Positions 1 through 6,704 are shown, counted from the first letter of the stretch. The stretch: DNA of 11,570 bases from Bacteroidetes bacterium CG23_combo_of_CG06-09_8_20_14_all_32_9 (GCA_002771395.1 PCSS01000150.1:1-11570); one strand, 5' to 3'. Numbers and translations are program-made. Notes: generated by a model not told the origin, from the letters alone.

Positions 1-164
1 CCGTATATCTGGTTTGCAGAAATTTGAAGGTGTCCTGATATTTTTTTTACTGCTTCAAGTGGAATATATTTTTCTTCTTTCTGAATATCTTGCAGAATAG
101 GAATCAAATTCCCTCTTTCTCCCTGTGCAAAGTTGGATAAAATAGAATCAACAGAGTTTTTCAT
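1..164 (-). CDS. nuoE: NuoE/HndA-type [2Fe-2S] thioredoxin-like subunit, N-terminal 54 residues (cut by window edge)
   Basis: An open frame starts at ATG 164-162 and runs off the window. The visible part contains LIPILQDIQKEEKYIPLEAV followed by ISGHLQISANQIYG. This matches the helical N-terminus of the NuoE/HoxE/HndA family, whose usual pattern is L(I/L)P(I/L)LQ-x2-Q-x6-(I/L)P ... LGI-x4-YGVATFY. In that family the subunit carries a [2Fe-2S] cluster and works with a NuoF-type NADH-binding subunit, in complex I or in NAD-linked and bifurcating hydrogenases. The cluster cysteines lie beyond the window, so they cannot be checked. The gene starts 13 bp after the decayed PIN toxin frame and lies on the same strand as nfnL and nfnS, so it is probably part of the same redox locus. 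I see no strong ribosome binding site, which is usual for Bacteroidota. Family assignment is fairly secure; which complex it serves is inference. Confidence 0.8.
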   Translation of the reverse strand, partial: MKNSVDSILSNFAQGERGNLIPILQDIQKEEKYIPLEAVKKISGHLQISANQIY

Positions 165-177
165 ATATACTTATTTA

Positions 178-561
178 TCATTTTATTTTTAATGGGTTTG
201 TTATTTTTACTTTACTATTTAATCCTTTAAAATCATCAGTGTTTGCTGTTACTAATTCAAGGTGATGAATTTTTGCAGTAGAAAAAATTATTGCATCAGT
301 TAATTTTATTTTATGATTTCTTTTTATTTTTGTCACATCTTCAATAATTCCTTCATCAAGTTGAATAACCGGAATGTTTTTTAAGAAGTTGGTTATGAAT
401 TTTTCCTCGTCCTTGTTCATTAAAGTTGTAACCAAAAGCTTCCATATATGTAATTACAGAAATGAACAATTGAGAATCGGGTTTGCTACATCTTCAAGCA
501 AAAATATTTTTTTTGAAAGATAGATGATAATATTCGTATCTAATAGCTTATTCCCATTCAT
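178..561 (-). pseudogene. PIN-domain toxin (VapC-like), broken by two compensating frameshifts
   Basis: The product is readable only across frames. From ATG 561-559 the first frame gives MNGNKLLDTNIIIYLSKK..., with the PIN motif LLDTNIIIY holding the first catalytic Asp, and it then stops. The conserved strand LFISVITYMEAFGY is in another frame (about 478-413). From about 411 the first frame resumes with DEEKF, and it later contains KLTDAIIFSTA and VTANTDDF, the C-terminal acidic motifs of PIN ribonucleases. The first shift lies near 496-479 (net -1 or +2), the second at the GG of 412-411 (+1), so the original frame is restored. The start overlaps the end of the upstream antitoxin frame by 14 bp, typical of toxin-antitoxin pairs. 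An intact product would be about 125 residues, normal for PIN toxins. As written it cannot make a full toxin. Sequencing error cannot be excluded, but neighbouring long genes are intact. Confidence 0.85.
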
Positions 562-805
562 TTCTCAATGATTTTTGCCATTGTACAGGGTCCTTGATTT
601 CTTTAAACATTTCTCCCTTTTTCACGGAGTTAAGGAGTTTTTTCAGGTTTTGAAACTGTGTTGTCTGTTTTGAATATTTTGCAGACAGAAATTCTTCTTC
701 TACCTTTTTAACAAATCGCATCGTGTGCAGCACCACAGATAAGAAATATGCGTTAATTGCATCATATACGGTAACTCTTAATGTTGTCATAATTTTTTGT
801 GTCAT
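548..805 (-). CDS. putative antitoxin of a PIN toxin-antitoxin pair
   Basis: This 85-residue acidic and basic protein lies directly upstream of, and overlaps by 14 bp, the PIN toxin frame, the standard layout of an antitoxin-toxin operon. Its N-terminus (TTLRVTVYDAINAYFLSVVL) could form a short strand and helix for dimerisation. Its charged C-terminus (MFKEIKDPVQWQKSLRNEWE) resembles the toxin-wrapping tails of small Bacteroidota antitoxins. I do not recognise a named DNA-binding fold with certainty. Translation could start at ATG 805 or at the internal ATG 790 (MTTLRV...), which looks more family-like. The gene is intact while its toxin is broken. Role is inferred mainly from position and size. 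Confidence 0.6.
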   Translation of the reverse strand: MTQKIMTTLRVTVYDAINAYFLSVVLHTMRFVKKVEEEFLSAKYSKQTTQFQNLKKLLNSVKKGEMFKEIKDPVQWQKSLRNEWE

Positions 806-1020
806 TGTTTTTATAAAATTACGAAAAATAATTTAATGGCAGTAATTTCAATATTTTTTTAATTCCCAAATTATTACCATCTAAATTTTAAAATTACAAA
901 TAAACAAAAATCCAACAAAAAAACTAAAAATTATTTTAAAAGTTTCAGAATTCCTGACTCCTCGTAAAATAAAATGCCACTAAATCACCAAAACGCCAAC
1001 ATTATTGACAACACTAAGTA
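806..1020. other. 215-bp AT-rich spacer between nfnL and the antitoxin, with a 9-nt periodic motif
   Basis: No gene is seen here. At 976-1002 the plus strand has three imperfect 9-nt units (gccactaaa, tcaccaaaa, cgccaacat). They resemble the cactaaa/caccaaa short repeats scattered in Bacteroidota intergenic DNA. Just upstream of the antitoxin start the minus strand has TATTTTTCG and TAATTTTA, each only partly like a TAnnTTTG -7 box, so an antitoxin promoter is plausible but not shown. No convincing terminator for nfnL is visible. Confidence 0.35.
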
Positions 1021-2811
1021 TTATCTCATTTCCGAAAGTTTTTTATGCATTGCATTAGCTGCTATTCTGCCTGCACCCATTGCAAGAATTACGGTTGCAG
1101 AACCGGTTACAATATCGCCACCGGCATAGACTAAGGGAATAGATGTCTCATTGGTTCTTGGATTAACTTCAATGTAACCTCTTTTATTTCTTTTAAGTTC
1201 AGGAGTGGACTTGAATATAATGGGGTTGGGTCCGGTGCCAATTGCAACCACAGCAAGGTCGCAATCAATAACAAAGTTAGAACCTTCAATGGGGATAGGT
1301 CTTTTGCGTCCGGAACTATCGGGTTCTCCTAATTCCATTTTGATACATTCCAAGCCTTTAACTAGTTTTTTTTCTGTTGCAAGATATTTTACGGGACTTG
1401 TGAGTAATTGAAATTTTATTCCTTCTTCTTCAGCACGTTCCACCTCTTCAATACGAGCAGGTAATTCGGTTCTTGATCTTCGGTAAACTATTGTAACTTC
1501 GTTTGAACCTGTTCTGAGTGCCATACGGGCGCAATCCATTGCCACATTACCTCCTCCAATAACTGCTACTTTGTTTCCTCTTGGTTTTGGGGTATCGTAT
1601 TCGGGGAATTTATAAGCTTTCATCAGATTCATACGGGTAAGGTATTCATTAGCAGAAAAAATATTGCCGGCGTTTTCGCCTTCTATTTCCATAAACCATG
1701 GTAATCCGGCGCCTACTGCAATAAATACAGCGTTAAAATTATGAAGAAGTTCTTCAATTGTAATAATATTACCAATAATATGATTGAGTTCAATTCTGAT
1801 TCCTAACCCAATCAGATAGTTGATTTCAAACTGGACAATTGATTTCGGTAATCTGAATTCCGGGATACCATAAGTTAGTACTCCGCCTGTTTCGTGCAAT
1901 GCTTCAAATATTGTAACTGAATATCCTAACAATTGCATATCAGCCGCCAGGGTTAATCCGCTTGGTCCGGAACCTATTACGGCAATCTTTTTATTATTTT
2001 TATTTTTAATGAAAGGAACTTTGACTAAATTCATTTCCCGTTCATAATCTGCAACAAACCTTTCTAAGTTTCCGATACCAACAGGCCTGTCTTTTACGCC
2101 GATAACACACTTTTTCTCACATTGTGATTCCTGCGGGCAAACACGACCACATATTGAAGGCAGGACATTTCGTTCTTTAATTTTTTTTGCAGCTTCATCA
2201 AATTTCTTTTCATTAATCAGTTTGATAAAAGCAGGTATATCAATATTGACGGGGCAACCCTCTATACATTTCGGTATTTTGCAACGAATACACCTGTTGG
2301 ATTCGATAACTGCCTGTTCAGGCGTATATCCAAACGGAACTTCATTAAAATTATGAATTCTTAAAAATGGATCCTGTTGAAGCATTACCTGACGTGGGAT
2401 TCTTGTAAGAAGTTTTTTCTCATCCGCTTTGGAAACTCCATGCCACTCGCAATTATTTTTAAGGCAAATAAAAAATGGTATCAACTTGGTTTCGGCAGAA
2501 ATAATAATTTCAGCCGCTTTTGAACCGCAGGTTTCGCAACTAACTCCAGGTTTGATAAGGCTTTTATTGCAATGAGGGCATATCAAATCATCTAATTTCT
2601 CGTCCTTGTCAAGCGGTTGCGATTCATCAATTTCAAAAATTTCAAGACGTCTGTTTCTTATTATATTAATTTCCTGTCCTTTGTAAACAGCTTTGAAAAA
2701 TGAAAATTTCTTGTCGGTAGGATCTGTATTAAAACTGCTTTTACAAAACGGACAATATGTACTTAATAAGGTTCTGATTTCAACATGTTTGACTTCATTT
2801 TGCTCTGCCAT
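1021..2811 (-). CDS. nfnL: NfnL-type NAD(P)H oxidoreductase (GltD/SudA-like) with extra N-terminal zinc-ribbon domain
   Basis: This 596-residue flavoprotein is the large subunit of an NADH-dependent ferredoxin:NADP+ oxidoreductase or a sulfide dehydrogenase-like enzyme. From about residue 140 it follows the family. There is a QDP-x10-EVPFGYTPEQAV linker. A first [4Fe-4S] motif has C174, C177, C182, C186 (CPVNIDIPAFI follows), and a second has C221, C225, C231, C235. FAD binding is at VIGSGPSGL (278-286) and ETGGVLTYGIPEFRLPK (307-323). The NADPH Rossmann motif is VIGGGNVAMDCAR (417-429), with a C-terminal YAGGD (562-566) flavin motif. Relatives are about 465 residues long and start near residue 140. 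The extra N-terminus has C20/C23, C78/C81, C92/C95 and C116-x4-C121-x2-H124, the same pattern found twice in the zinc-ribbon protein at the head of the operon. No large glutamate synthase subunit lies nearby and NfnS does, so Nfn is preferred over GltD. Cytoplasmic. Confidence 0.88.
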   Translation of the reverse strand: MAEQNEVKHVEIRTLLSTYCPFCKSSFNTDPTDKKFSFFKAVYKGQEINIIRNRRLEIFEIDESQPLDKDEKLDDLICPHCNKSLIKPGVSCETCGSKAAEIIISAETKLIPFFICLKNNCEWHGVSKADEKKLLTRIPRQVMLQQDPFLRIHNFNEVPFGYTPEQAVIESNRCIRCKIPKCIEGCPVNIDIPAFIKLINEKKFDEAAKKIKERNVLPSICGRVCPQESQCEKKCVIGVKDRPVGIGNLERFVADYEREMNLVKVPFIKNKNNKKIAVIGSGPSGLTLAADMQLLGYSVTIFEALHETGGVLTYGIPEFRLPKSIVQFEINYLIGLGIRIELNHIIGNIITIEELLHNFNAVFIAVGAGLPWFMEIEGENAGNIFSANEYLTRMNLMKAYKFPEYDTPKPRGNKVAVIGGGNVAMDCARMALRTGSNEVTIVYRRSRTELPARIEEVERAEEEGIKFQLLTSPVKYLATEKKLVKGLECIKMELGEPDSSGRKRPIPIEGSNFVIDCDLAVVAIGTGPNPIIFKSTPELKRNKRGYIEVNPRTNETSIPLVYAGGDIVTGSATVILAMGAGRIAANAMHKKLSEMR

Positions 2812-2863
2812 ATCTCTTTTTATTTTTAATTATTTGTTATTATCCATCAAAAAAAAATGTTGC

Positions 2864-2906
2864 CACGAATTACACGGATTTTATCTTTCAATCTGTGAAA
2901 TTAGTG
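2864..2906. repeat. imperfect hairpin repeat next to the GxxExxY gene
   Basis: The arms CACGAATTACACGGATT (2864-2880) and AATCTGTGAAATTAGTG (2890-2906) are inverted copies matching at 14 of 17 positions, with a 9-nt loop. The sequence gccacgaattacacggatt resembles a dispersed sequence I recall near GxxExxY genes in Bacteroidota and other phyla. It begins 8 bp past the stop of the GxxExxY frame and may be one end of that element, or a weak transcript-processing hairpin upstream of nfnL. The dispersed-repeat identity is from memory; the inverted repeat is seen directly. Confidence 0.6.
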
Positions 2907-2914
2907 ATAAATAT

Positions 2915-3314
2915 TTATAACACTAATCTTCTCCATTTCAAAGAATCTTTGCCAAAATTTACGATTAGTCCAGCTTTTAATTTAGAAGCAGCAAGATAAT
3001 TGATAGTTCGTGCGATAAATTCATCTGCAATACCATTGCAACTTTTTACTTCAAGTATGATTTTGTTAAATACGGTAAAATCAGCATAAAACTTATGCGA
3101 AAGAATAATGTTTTTGTATTCAATCAAATTCTTTTTCACACTCATATTCATACATCCTGCTTTTGCATTCATATTCAATAGCATCTTTATAAACAATTTC
3201 AAGAAAACCCTTTCCTAGTCTTTTGTGCACTTCCATACAAACACCAATTATTTTGTGCGTTTCCTCTTTGTAAAACAATTTATCATAAATAATTCTACAA
3301 ATTTCAAAGAACAA
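2915..3314 (-). pseudogene. GxxExxY family protein (PD-(D/E)XK-like), frameshifted
   Basis: The first part reads KEETHKIIGVCMEVHKRLGK, then GFLEIVY, the naming GxxExxY motif, and ends in YECEKEFD followed by TGA at 3122-3120. The second part continues in another frame with IEYKNIILSHKFYADF, FNKIILEVKS (a D...ExK nuclease-like motif), FIARTINYLAASKLKAGLIVNFG and a normal-looking C-terminus (SLKWRRLVL, stop at 2917-2915). The break lies at about 3122-3128 and fits the loss of two bases compared with the family's EFDIEYK. No in-frame ATG is present at the head; TTG 3314 is the best remaining start. The family has a restriction-endonuclease-like fold and an unclear biological role. The gene fills the gap between nfnS (18 bp away) and nfnL, where operon partners would normally sit close together, so it looks like an insertion that later decayed. 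Confidence 0.85.
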
Positions 3315-3332
3315 ACATACGAGTAGTTACTA

Positions 3333-4172
3333 TTATTTGATTGAAAATAAAATACAGTCTTTTTCATCATCTCTGTACAAAGAATTTCTTTTTTCAAGTT
3401 CATCAAAATCAACTTTGTGACCATCGAAATCAGGACCGTCCACACAGCAAAACCGGATTTTATTATCTACTGTAACCCTGCAACCCCCGCACATTCCGGT
3501 GCCATCAATCATTATCGGATTCAGACTGACCATGGTAGGTACTTCAAACTCTTTTGTGATACGGCATACGTTTTTCATCATAATAACAGGCCCAATTGCA
3601 TAAACAAGTTGAATATCCTTTTTTTCTTTAAGATATCTTTCGAGGGGCTGGGTAACAAAACCTTTTTCGCCATGACTTCCATCATCTGTGGTAATTGTAA
3701 ACTCATCACAAATAGCGTTCATTTCATTTTCAAGGAAAAGCAAATCTTTGTTTTTAGCTCCGATAATTCCAATAATATTATTGGATGCTTCTTTAAAAGC
3801 TTTTGCAATATGATAAAGAATTGCTATCCCGGTTCCTCCTCCTACCATTATTATTGTTCCGCTTTTTAATGGGGTAAGTAATTCACTTTCCACAGGTTTT
3901 CCTAACGGTCCAACAACATCCCTTATACTATCTCCGATTTTAAGCGAACGTAACAAGGCTGTACTTTTCCCGACTACCTGGAAAATTATTGTAATGATAC
4001 CCGAAAATGTATCCTTATCGGCTACTGTTAATGGTATTCTTTCTCCCGTCTGATTGACCCTGATAATAACAAATTGTCCGGCTTTAATTTTTCTGGCAAT
4101 CTCGGGAGTGCTAATATCCAGACTTATTATTGTCCCTTTCGCCATTTCGTGTTTTCTAACTATTTGAAACAT
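3333..4172 (-). CDS. nfnS: NfnS-type FAD/[2Fe-2S] ferredoxin-NADP+ reductase subunit
   Basis: A 279-residue protein of the family that contains NfnS, PyrK and sulfide dehydrogenase SudB, with normal length. In order it shows an FAD-binding barrel with AGQFVIIRV and ERIPLT (44-49), an NAD-binding motif GGGTGIAILYHIAKAF (111-126), and a C-terminal [2Fe-2S] segment MIDGTGMCGGCRV (221-233) with C243-V-D-G-P. In characterised Nfn the cluster is held by one Asp and three Cys; D223, C228, C231 and C243 fit this. It would take NADH electrons and pair with NfnL to reduce ferredoxin and NADP+. ATG 4172 is chosen because MFQIVRKHEMAKGTI matches the family start; an upstream TTG at 4181 only adds three residues. 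It lies 38 bp after the zinc-ribbon gene. The gap to nfnL is filled by the decayed GxxExxY gene. Confidence 0.9.
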   Translation of the reverse strand: MFQIVRKHEMAKGTIISLDISTPEIARKIKAGQFVIIRVNQTGERIPLTVADKDTFSGIITIIFQVVGKSTALLRSLKIGDSIRDVVGPLGKPVESELLTPLKSGTIIMVGGGTGIAILYHIAKAFKEASNNIIGIIGAKNKDLLFLENEMNAICDEFTITTDDGSHGEKGFVTQPLERYLKEKKDIQLVYAIGPVIMMKNVCRITKEFEVPTMVSLNPIMIDGTGMCGGCRVTVDNKIRFCCVDGPDFDGHKVDFDELEKRNSLYRDDEKDCILFSIK

Positions 4173-4181
4173 AAAAAACAA

Positions 4182-4216
4182 TTTACGATATATGATTTAC
4201 GATTTATGATTTACCA
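4182..4216. repeat. 14-bp tandem repeat at the zinc-ribbon/nfnS junction
   Basis: Two near-identical 14-bp units, tttacgatatatga (4182-4195) and tttacgatttatga (4196-4209), are followed by a partial third, tttacca (4210-4216). The third unit contains the stop codon of the zinc-ribbon gene. Similar tttacgattta-type repeats are familiar in Bacteroidota intergenic DNA. It fills most of the 38-bp gap between two co-directional genes. Confidence 0.6.
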
Positions 4217-5086
4217 ATTTTCCCTATCCTCCAATTCAATATTATTAATATCATTATCATTCAGTCCATGCCACCGGCACCCTTTTTTCGAACAGATATA
4301 AAAATCAATCATTCTTGTTAATACACTGATAGATATTTTTGCAGTTGGAGAACCGCATTTTTCACAACTTTTATCTTTTACCATCAAACTGGCATCACAA
4401 TGAAAACATTTCATATCTCCGATTGATTTACCTTCAGGAAGAAGAATAGTGGATTTTGAGGTGTAAACATTAAGGTATGGATTAAGCATCAGAAACCCGC
4501 TTTCATTATTTTCTTTTACTATCCTTAACTTGAGAATATTTCCTTCAACTAAAGTTTTTTTGCAGTGAGGGCAATAAGCACGGAGGAATGCTCCTGTTTT
4601 TATTGTTTCATGCATCTCATTTATTTCGTCTATTTTTTCACCGTCTTCAGAAGGAGCTATGGTGCCCCTGCGATTAGGAAATTCAATAATTTTGTGTTCC
4701 TTATCAAGTTTTTTTAAAGCTGAAGAAAGATCTACTATCTCAACAAAATGGTTTTTACATCCAATTCGTGAACATATATTGACAATGCCTCCAATATCCA
4801 TAAGAAAAGATACCATAGGAGCATTACATAAATTGCATTTTGTCTGATCCGATATTTCTTTTTTACAGTGAGGACAGAAAAGCTTTACGGTTTCACCCAC
4901 GGTAAGTTCAATATCACATAAATAGTTATAACTTCCATAAATTGAACTTAATACGATAGTCCCTTTTTTCTTTGCATTTTCTATTGTCAATCTGATACCT
5001 GGTTTATGATCTACAAGCCGTTCCGAATCCATTAACAATTTATTGCAATGTGGACATTTTACATTTATTGAAATAAAATCATACAT
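4211..5086 (-). CDS. tandem zinc-ribbon protein, first gene of the Nfn operon
   Basis: This 291-residue protein has no signal peptide or membrane segment and no named function that I know. It consists of two copies of one cysteine-rich module. Copy A has C11/C14, C71/C74, C84/C87 and C105-x4-C110-x2-H113. Copy B has C172/C175, C227/C230, C241/C244 and C265-x4-C270-x2-H273. Each has CPHC at the head, about 55 residues rich in strands, then C(P/F)HC, C-x2-C and C-x4-C-x2-H. That gives enough ligands for about two zinc (or other metal) sites per module. Copy B ends FYICSKKGCRWHGL; NfnL's N-terminus has FFICLKNNCEWHGV at the same place, so all three modules are related. An acidic linker (about 145-165) separates the copies. 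Position first in the operon suggests an accessory, assembly or regulatory partner of NfnSL, but this is inference. A rubredoxin-like electron carrier is a less likely alternative. Confidence 0.75.
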   Translation of the reverse strand: MYDFISINVKCPHCNKLLMDSERLVDHKPGIRLTIENAKKKGTIVLSSIYGSYNYLCDIELTVGETVKLFCPHCKKEISDQTKCNLCNAPMVSFLMDIGGIVNICSRIGCKNHFVEIVDLSSALKKLDKEHKIIEFPNRRGTIAPSEDGEKIDEINEMHETIKTGAFLRAYCPHCKKTLVEGNILKLRIVKENNESGFLMLNPYLNVYTSKSTILLPEGKSIGDMKCFHCDASLMVKDKSCEKCGSPTAKISISVLTRMIDFYICSKKGCRWHGLNDNDINNIELEDRENW

Positions 5087-5521
5087 AATTAGTTCTTCTG
5101 ATTTTTAAGTTGTTTTTATCTGAAAAAATTTTTGCAATGTTAACAAAAATATTTGATATTTTTATTTTTTTCTTTTGACCTGAATCGGTGAATTAAAAAC
5201 AAAGGTAGAATATTTTTATTTTTTCTATTCTGTCATATAAAATAAAACTATATTTTTTTACTTACTTTGTTGTATAGATAAATGCCCGATTTTACTGCAT
5301 TTTAAAGGATTTTTGTTCAAGAGAATAATAAAATTTGTTGTAAAATGGCATATTTACCTTTTTGAATTCCTTGTAAACACTAAAAAATATTTATGCAATA
5401 AAGTCATTTTTAATTCTAAAATAACTTGAAACACAAACATTACGGACAAGCACTAACTAAAAAAAATACTATGTTCTAAATAAATGTGACTTTAGTTTGA
5501 GCGAGGTAAGCGGTTCTGAAA
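5087..5521. other. 435-bp non-coding region upstream of the Nfn operon
   Basis: No coding frame with a recognisable product is seen. It carries the likely promoter of the operon on the minus strand (5200-5207 and possibly 5144-5151). It also has a sequence attacggacaagcact (5439-5454) that matches the right end of the MITE copies (attacggacagacact) at 14 of 16 positions, so a worn transposon end may lie here. The rest is AT-rich with long T and A runs. Confidence 0.5.
5200..5207 (-). promoter_or_regulatory. candidate Bacteroidota -7 box for the zinc-ribbon/nfnSL operon
   Basis: The minus strand reads TACCTTTG, an exact match to TAnnTTTG, about 114 bp upstream of ATG 5086. No clear TTTG -33 box is at the usual spacing. 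A second exact but low-complexity match, TATTTTTG, is at 5151-5144 and would give a shorter leader. Confidence 0.35.
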
Positions 5522-6403
5522 TTAGGATTTACCAATTTCCCCGATGGTCATTCTATCAAAAGCATCAATAAACGAATCTTTTGTTGTGTTGAAAATTTTT
5601 GCGCCCAAACTTTCCGCATAGGTTCTTAAAATAAAATATGCTTCAAAGGAATAAACAAATTTCATGAGGACTTCATGTAACCTTCTTTCGCCTTTTCCTT
5701 TTTTTCGCATAATTTGGGGAGTTGCACTCTGTGCATCGTAAAAATGCTTTTGAGTAAGAAAAACCCTGTTGTTTTCATCTACCATAATTTCTGGAAGCCA
5801 TGAATGATCGACGCCCATGAGATATATAATTCTATACCCGCTGTTAAGCGCAACCATAATAGACGGAACCACCACATTATGAGGACGCGGCAAACCTAAG
5901 TTCCATTTGAAAAATATATGTCTAAACCATTTCCATCCTTCCACCGGAGTCTGGTTAAAGAAAACTATTTTTATTCTGGGGTTCTTTTTAATCTCTTGTT
6001 GCCAGTCAGTGTTTTTTGAAGCTTCATTTAAAATGTATAAAGTTAAATCCCATGTAGTCTTTTGATTAATAGTTTTTAACAAATGTTCTCCGGTTTTAGC
6101 AACTTCTTCAGATACATCATTTATAAAAAATTCAGGGGCAGATATAACATAGCCCGATGGTTGAAACTGTTCGTAATAGGAAGTCAATGCAAAAAGATTG
6201 ACGCAGTAAAGGGCTTTATTTTTTAAAAATAATGATTGTTTGTTTATAGCATCATTTAAACTTGGTCCGTTGGCTAAAATAACACATTCCTTTGATTGCG
6301 GCGATTTTTTAATTTGAACTGAAAAACGGGAATACAAAACAATTTTAATAAGTGATAGGATTGATTTAATAAAATTAGTGAGAAATGTTTGGATACGTAC
6401 CAT
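5522..6403 (-). CDS. MptE/DUF115-like or GT42-like protein, probable surface glycan enzyme
   Basis: A 293-residue protein with a hydrophobic, basic N-terminal stretch (residues 1-30) that could hold it at the membrane. Residues 41-49 (VILANGPSL) match the nucleotide-binding start (GxGPSL) shared by the MptE-like/DUF115 proteins and the GT42 sialyltransferases. CVNLFA (67-72), the segment VVPSIMVALNSGYRIIYLMG ending in VDH200, H220 and a C-terminal IFNTTKDSFIDAF also follow that fold. Such proteins in Bacteroidota polysaccharide regions often carry the automatic label '6-hydroxymethylpterin diphosphokinase MptE-like', which is probably not the real activity here. Transfer of a nonulosonic or other CMP-activated sugar is possible but unproven. 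ATG 6403 is chosen over an upstream TTG at 6427 because a TAnnTTTG box overlaps that TTG. The neighbouring glycosyltransferase and methyltransferase support a glycan role. Confidence 0.65.
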   Translation of the reverse strand: MVRIQTFLTNFIKSILSLIKIVLYSRFSVQIKKSPQSKECVILANGPSLNDAINKQSLFLKNKALYCVNLFALTSYYEQFQPSGYVISAPEFFINDVSEEVAKTGEHLLKTINQKTTWDLTLYILNEASKNTDWQQEIKKNPRIKIVFFNQTPVEGWKWFRHIFFKWNLGLPRPHNVVVPSIMVALNSGYRIIYLMGVDHSWLPEIMVDENNRVFLTQKHFYDAQSATPQIMRKKGKGERRLHEVLMKFVYSFEAYFILRTYAESLGAKIFNTTKDSFIDAFDRMTIGEIGKS

Positions 6404-6424
6404 AATTACACTCAAAATTAATCG

Positions 6425-6463
6425 CAAAGTTAAAATTTTAGTTACAACTCATATACAAAAGTA
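6425..6463 (-). promoter_or_regulatory. candidate promoters of the MptE-like gene (two TAnnTTTG boxes)
   Basis: The minus strand has TAACTTTG at 6432-6425 and TACTTTTG at 6463-6456, both exact -7 boxes, 21 and 52 bp upstream of ATG 6403. The first is followed by C, as in the extended consensus. The -33 boxes are not clear. Confidence 0.45.
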
Positions 6464-6509
6464 AAGATAAATTAATATAATCTGTGGCTAAAAAGAACAT
6501 GGGCTAAAT

Positions 6510-6675
6510 AGTGTCTGTCAATAAAGTAACGAAAACCTGTAAATTTATGTCAGTATTTTACAATCAGCAATTTAAGGATATAAAGGTATATGGTACAATG
6601 CTTTTAATGTCATCTCGTATTTCCTTATACCCTATACCTTATAAATTAAAAATGCTGATATTACGGACAGACACT
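6510..6675. mobile_element. MITE-like repeat, copy 1 (166 bp)
   Basis: It is bounded by perfect 10-bp terminal inverted repeats, AGTGTCTGTC and GACAGACACT, and has no coding capacity. It is about 93% identical over 159 aligned bases (11 differences) to the copy at 8741-8899, in the same orientation, and differs by one 7-bp indel. Inner segments (aaggtatatgg ... ccctatacctt) are also partly inverted, so the transcript could fold into a long hairpin. Flanks are ctaaat and gaatag; no exact target duplication is seen. No matching transposase lies in the window. Confidence 0.8.
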
Positions 6676-6704
6676 GAATAGTTACAAATTTTAAATTAGA
6701 ATTG

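Noticed and set aside
930..975. Possible intrinsic terminator after nfnL
   Set aside because: On the minus strand TCAG-gaatt-CTGA gives only a 4-bp stem before a T-rich stretch; too weak to call.
1021..2811. Annotation as glutamate synthase small subunit (GltD)
   Set aside because: The core is homologous, but no large glutamate synthase subunit is nearby and an NfnS subunit is, so Nfn is a better fit.
3417..3869. 150-residue plus-strand open frame opposite nfnS
   Set aside because: It lies wholly antisense to a clear nfnS, has low-complexity composition and no recognisable motif.
4211..5086. Zinc-ribbon protein as a bacterial ferredoxin
   Set aside because: The C-x2-C pairs are spread out and lack the C-x2-C-x2-C-x3-C-P signature of [4Fe-4S] ferredoxins.
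6510..6675. CRISPR-like or riboswitch element
   Set aside because: Only two copies exist, far apart, with transposon-like terminal inverted repeats; no spacer array and no known aptamer core seen.
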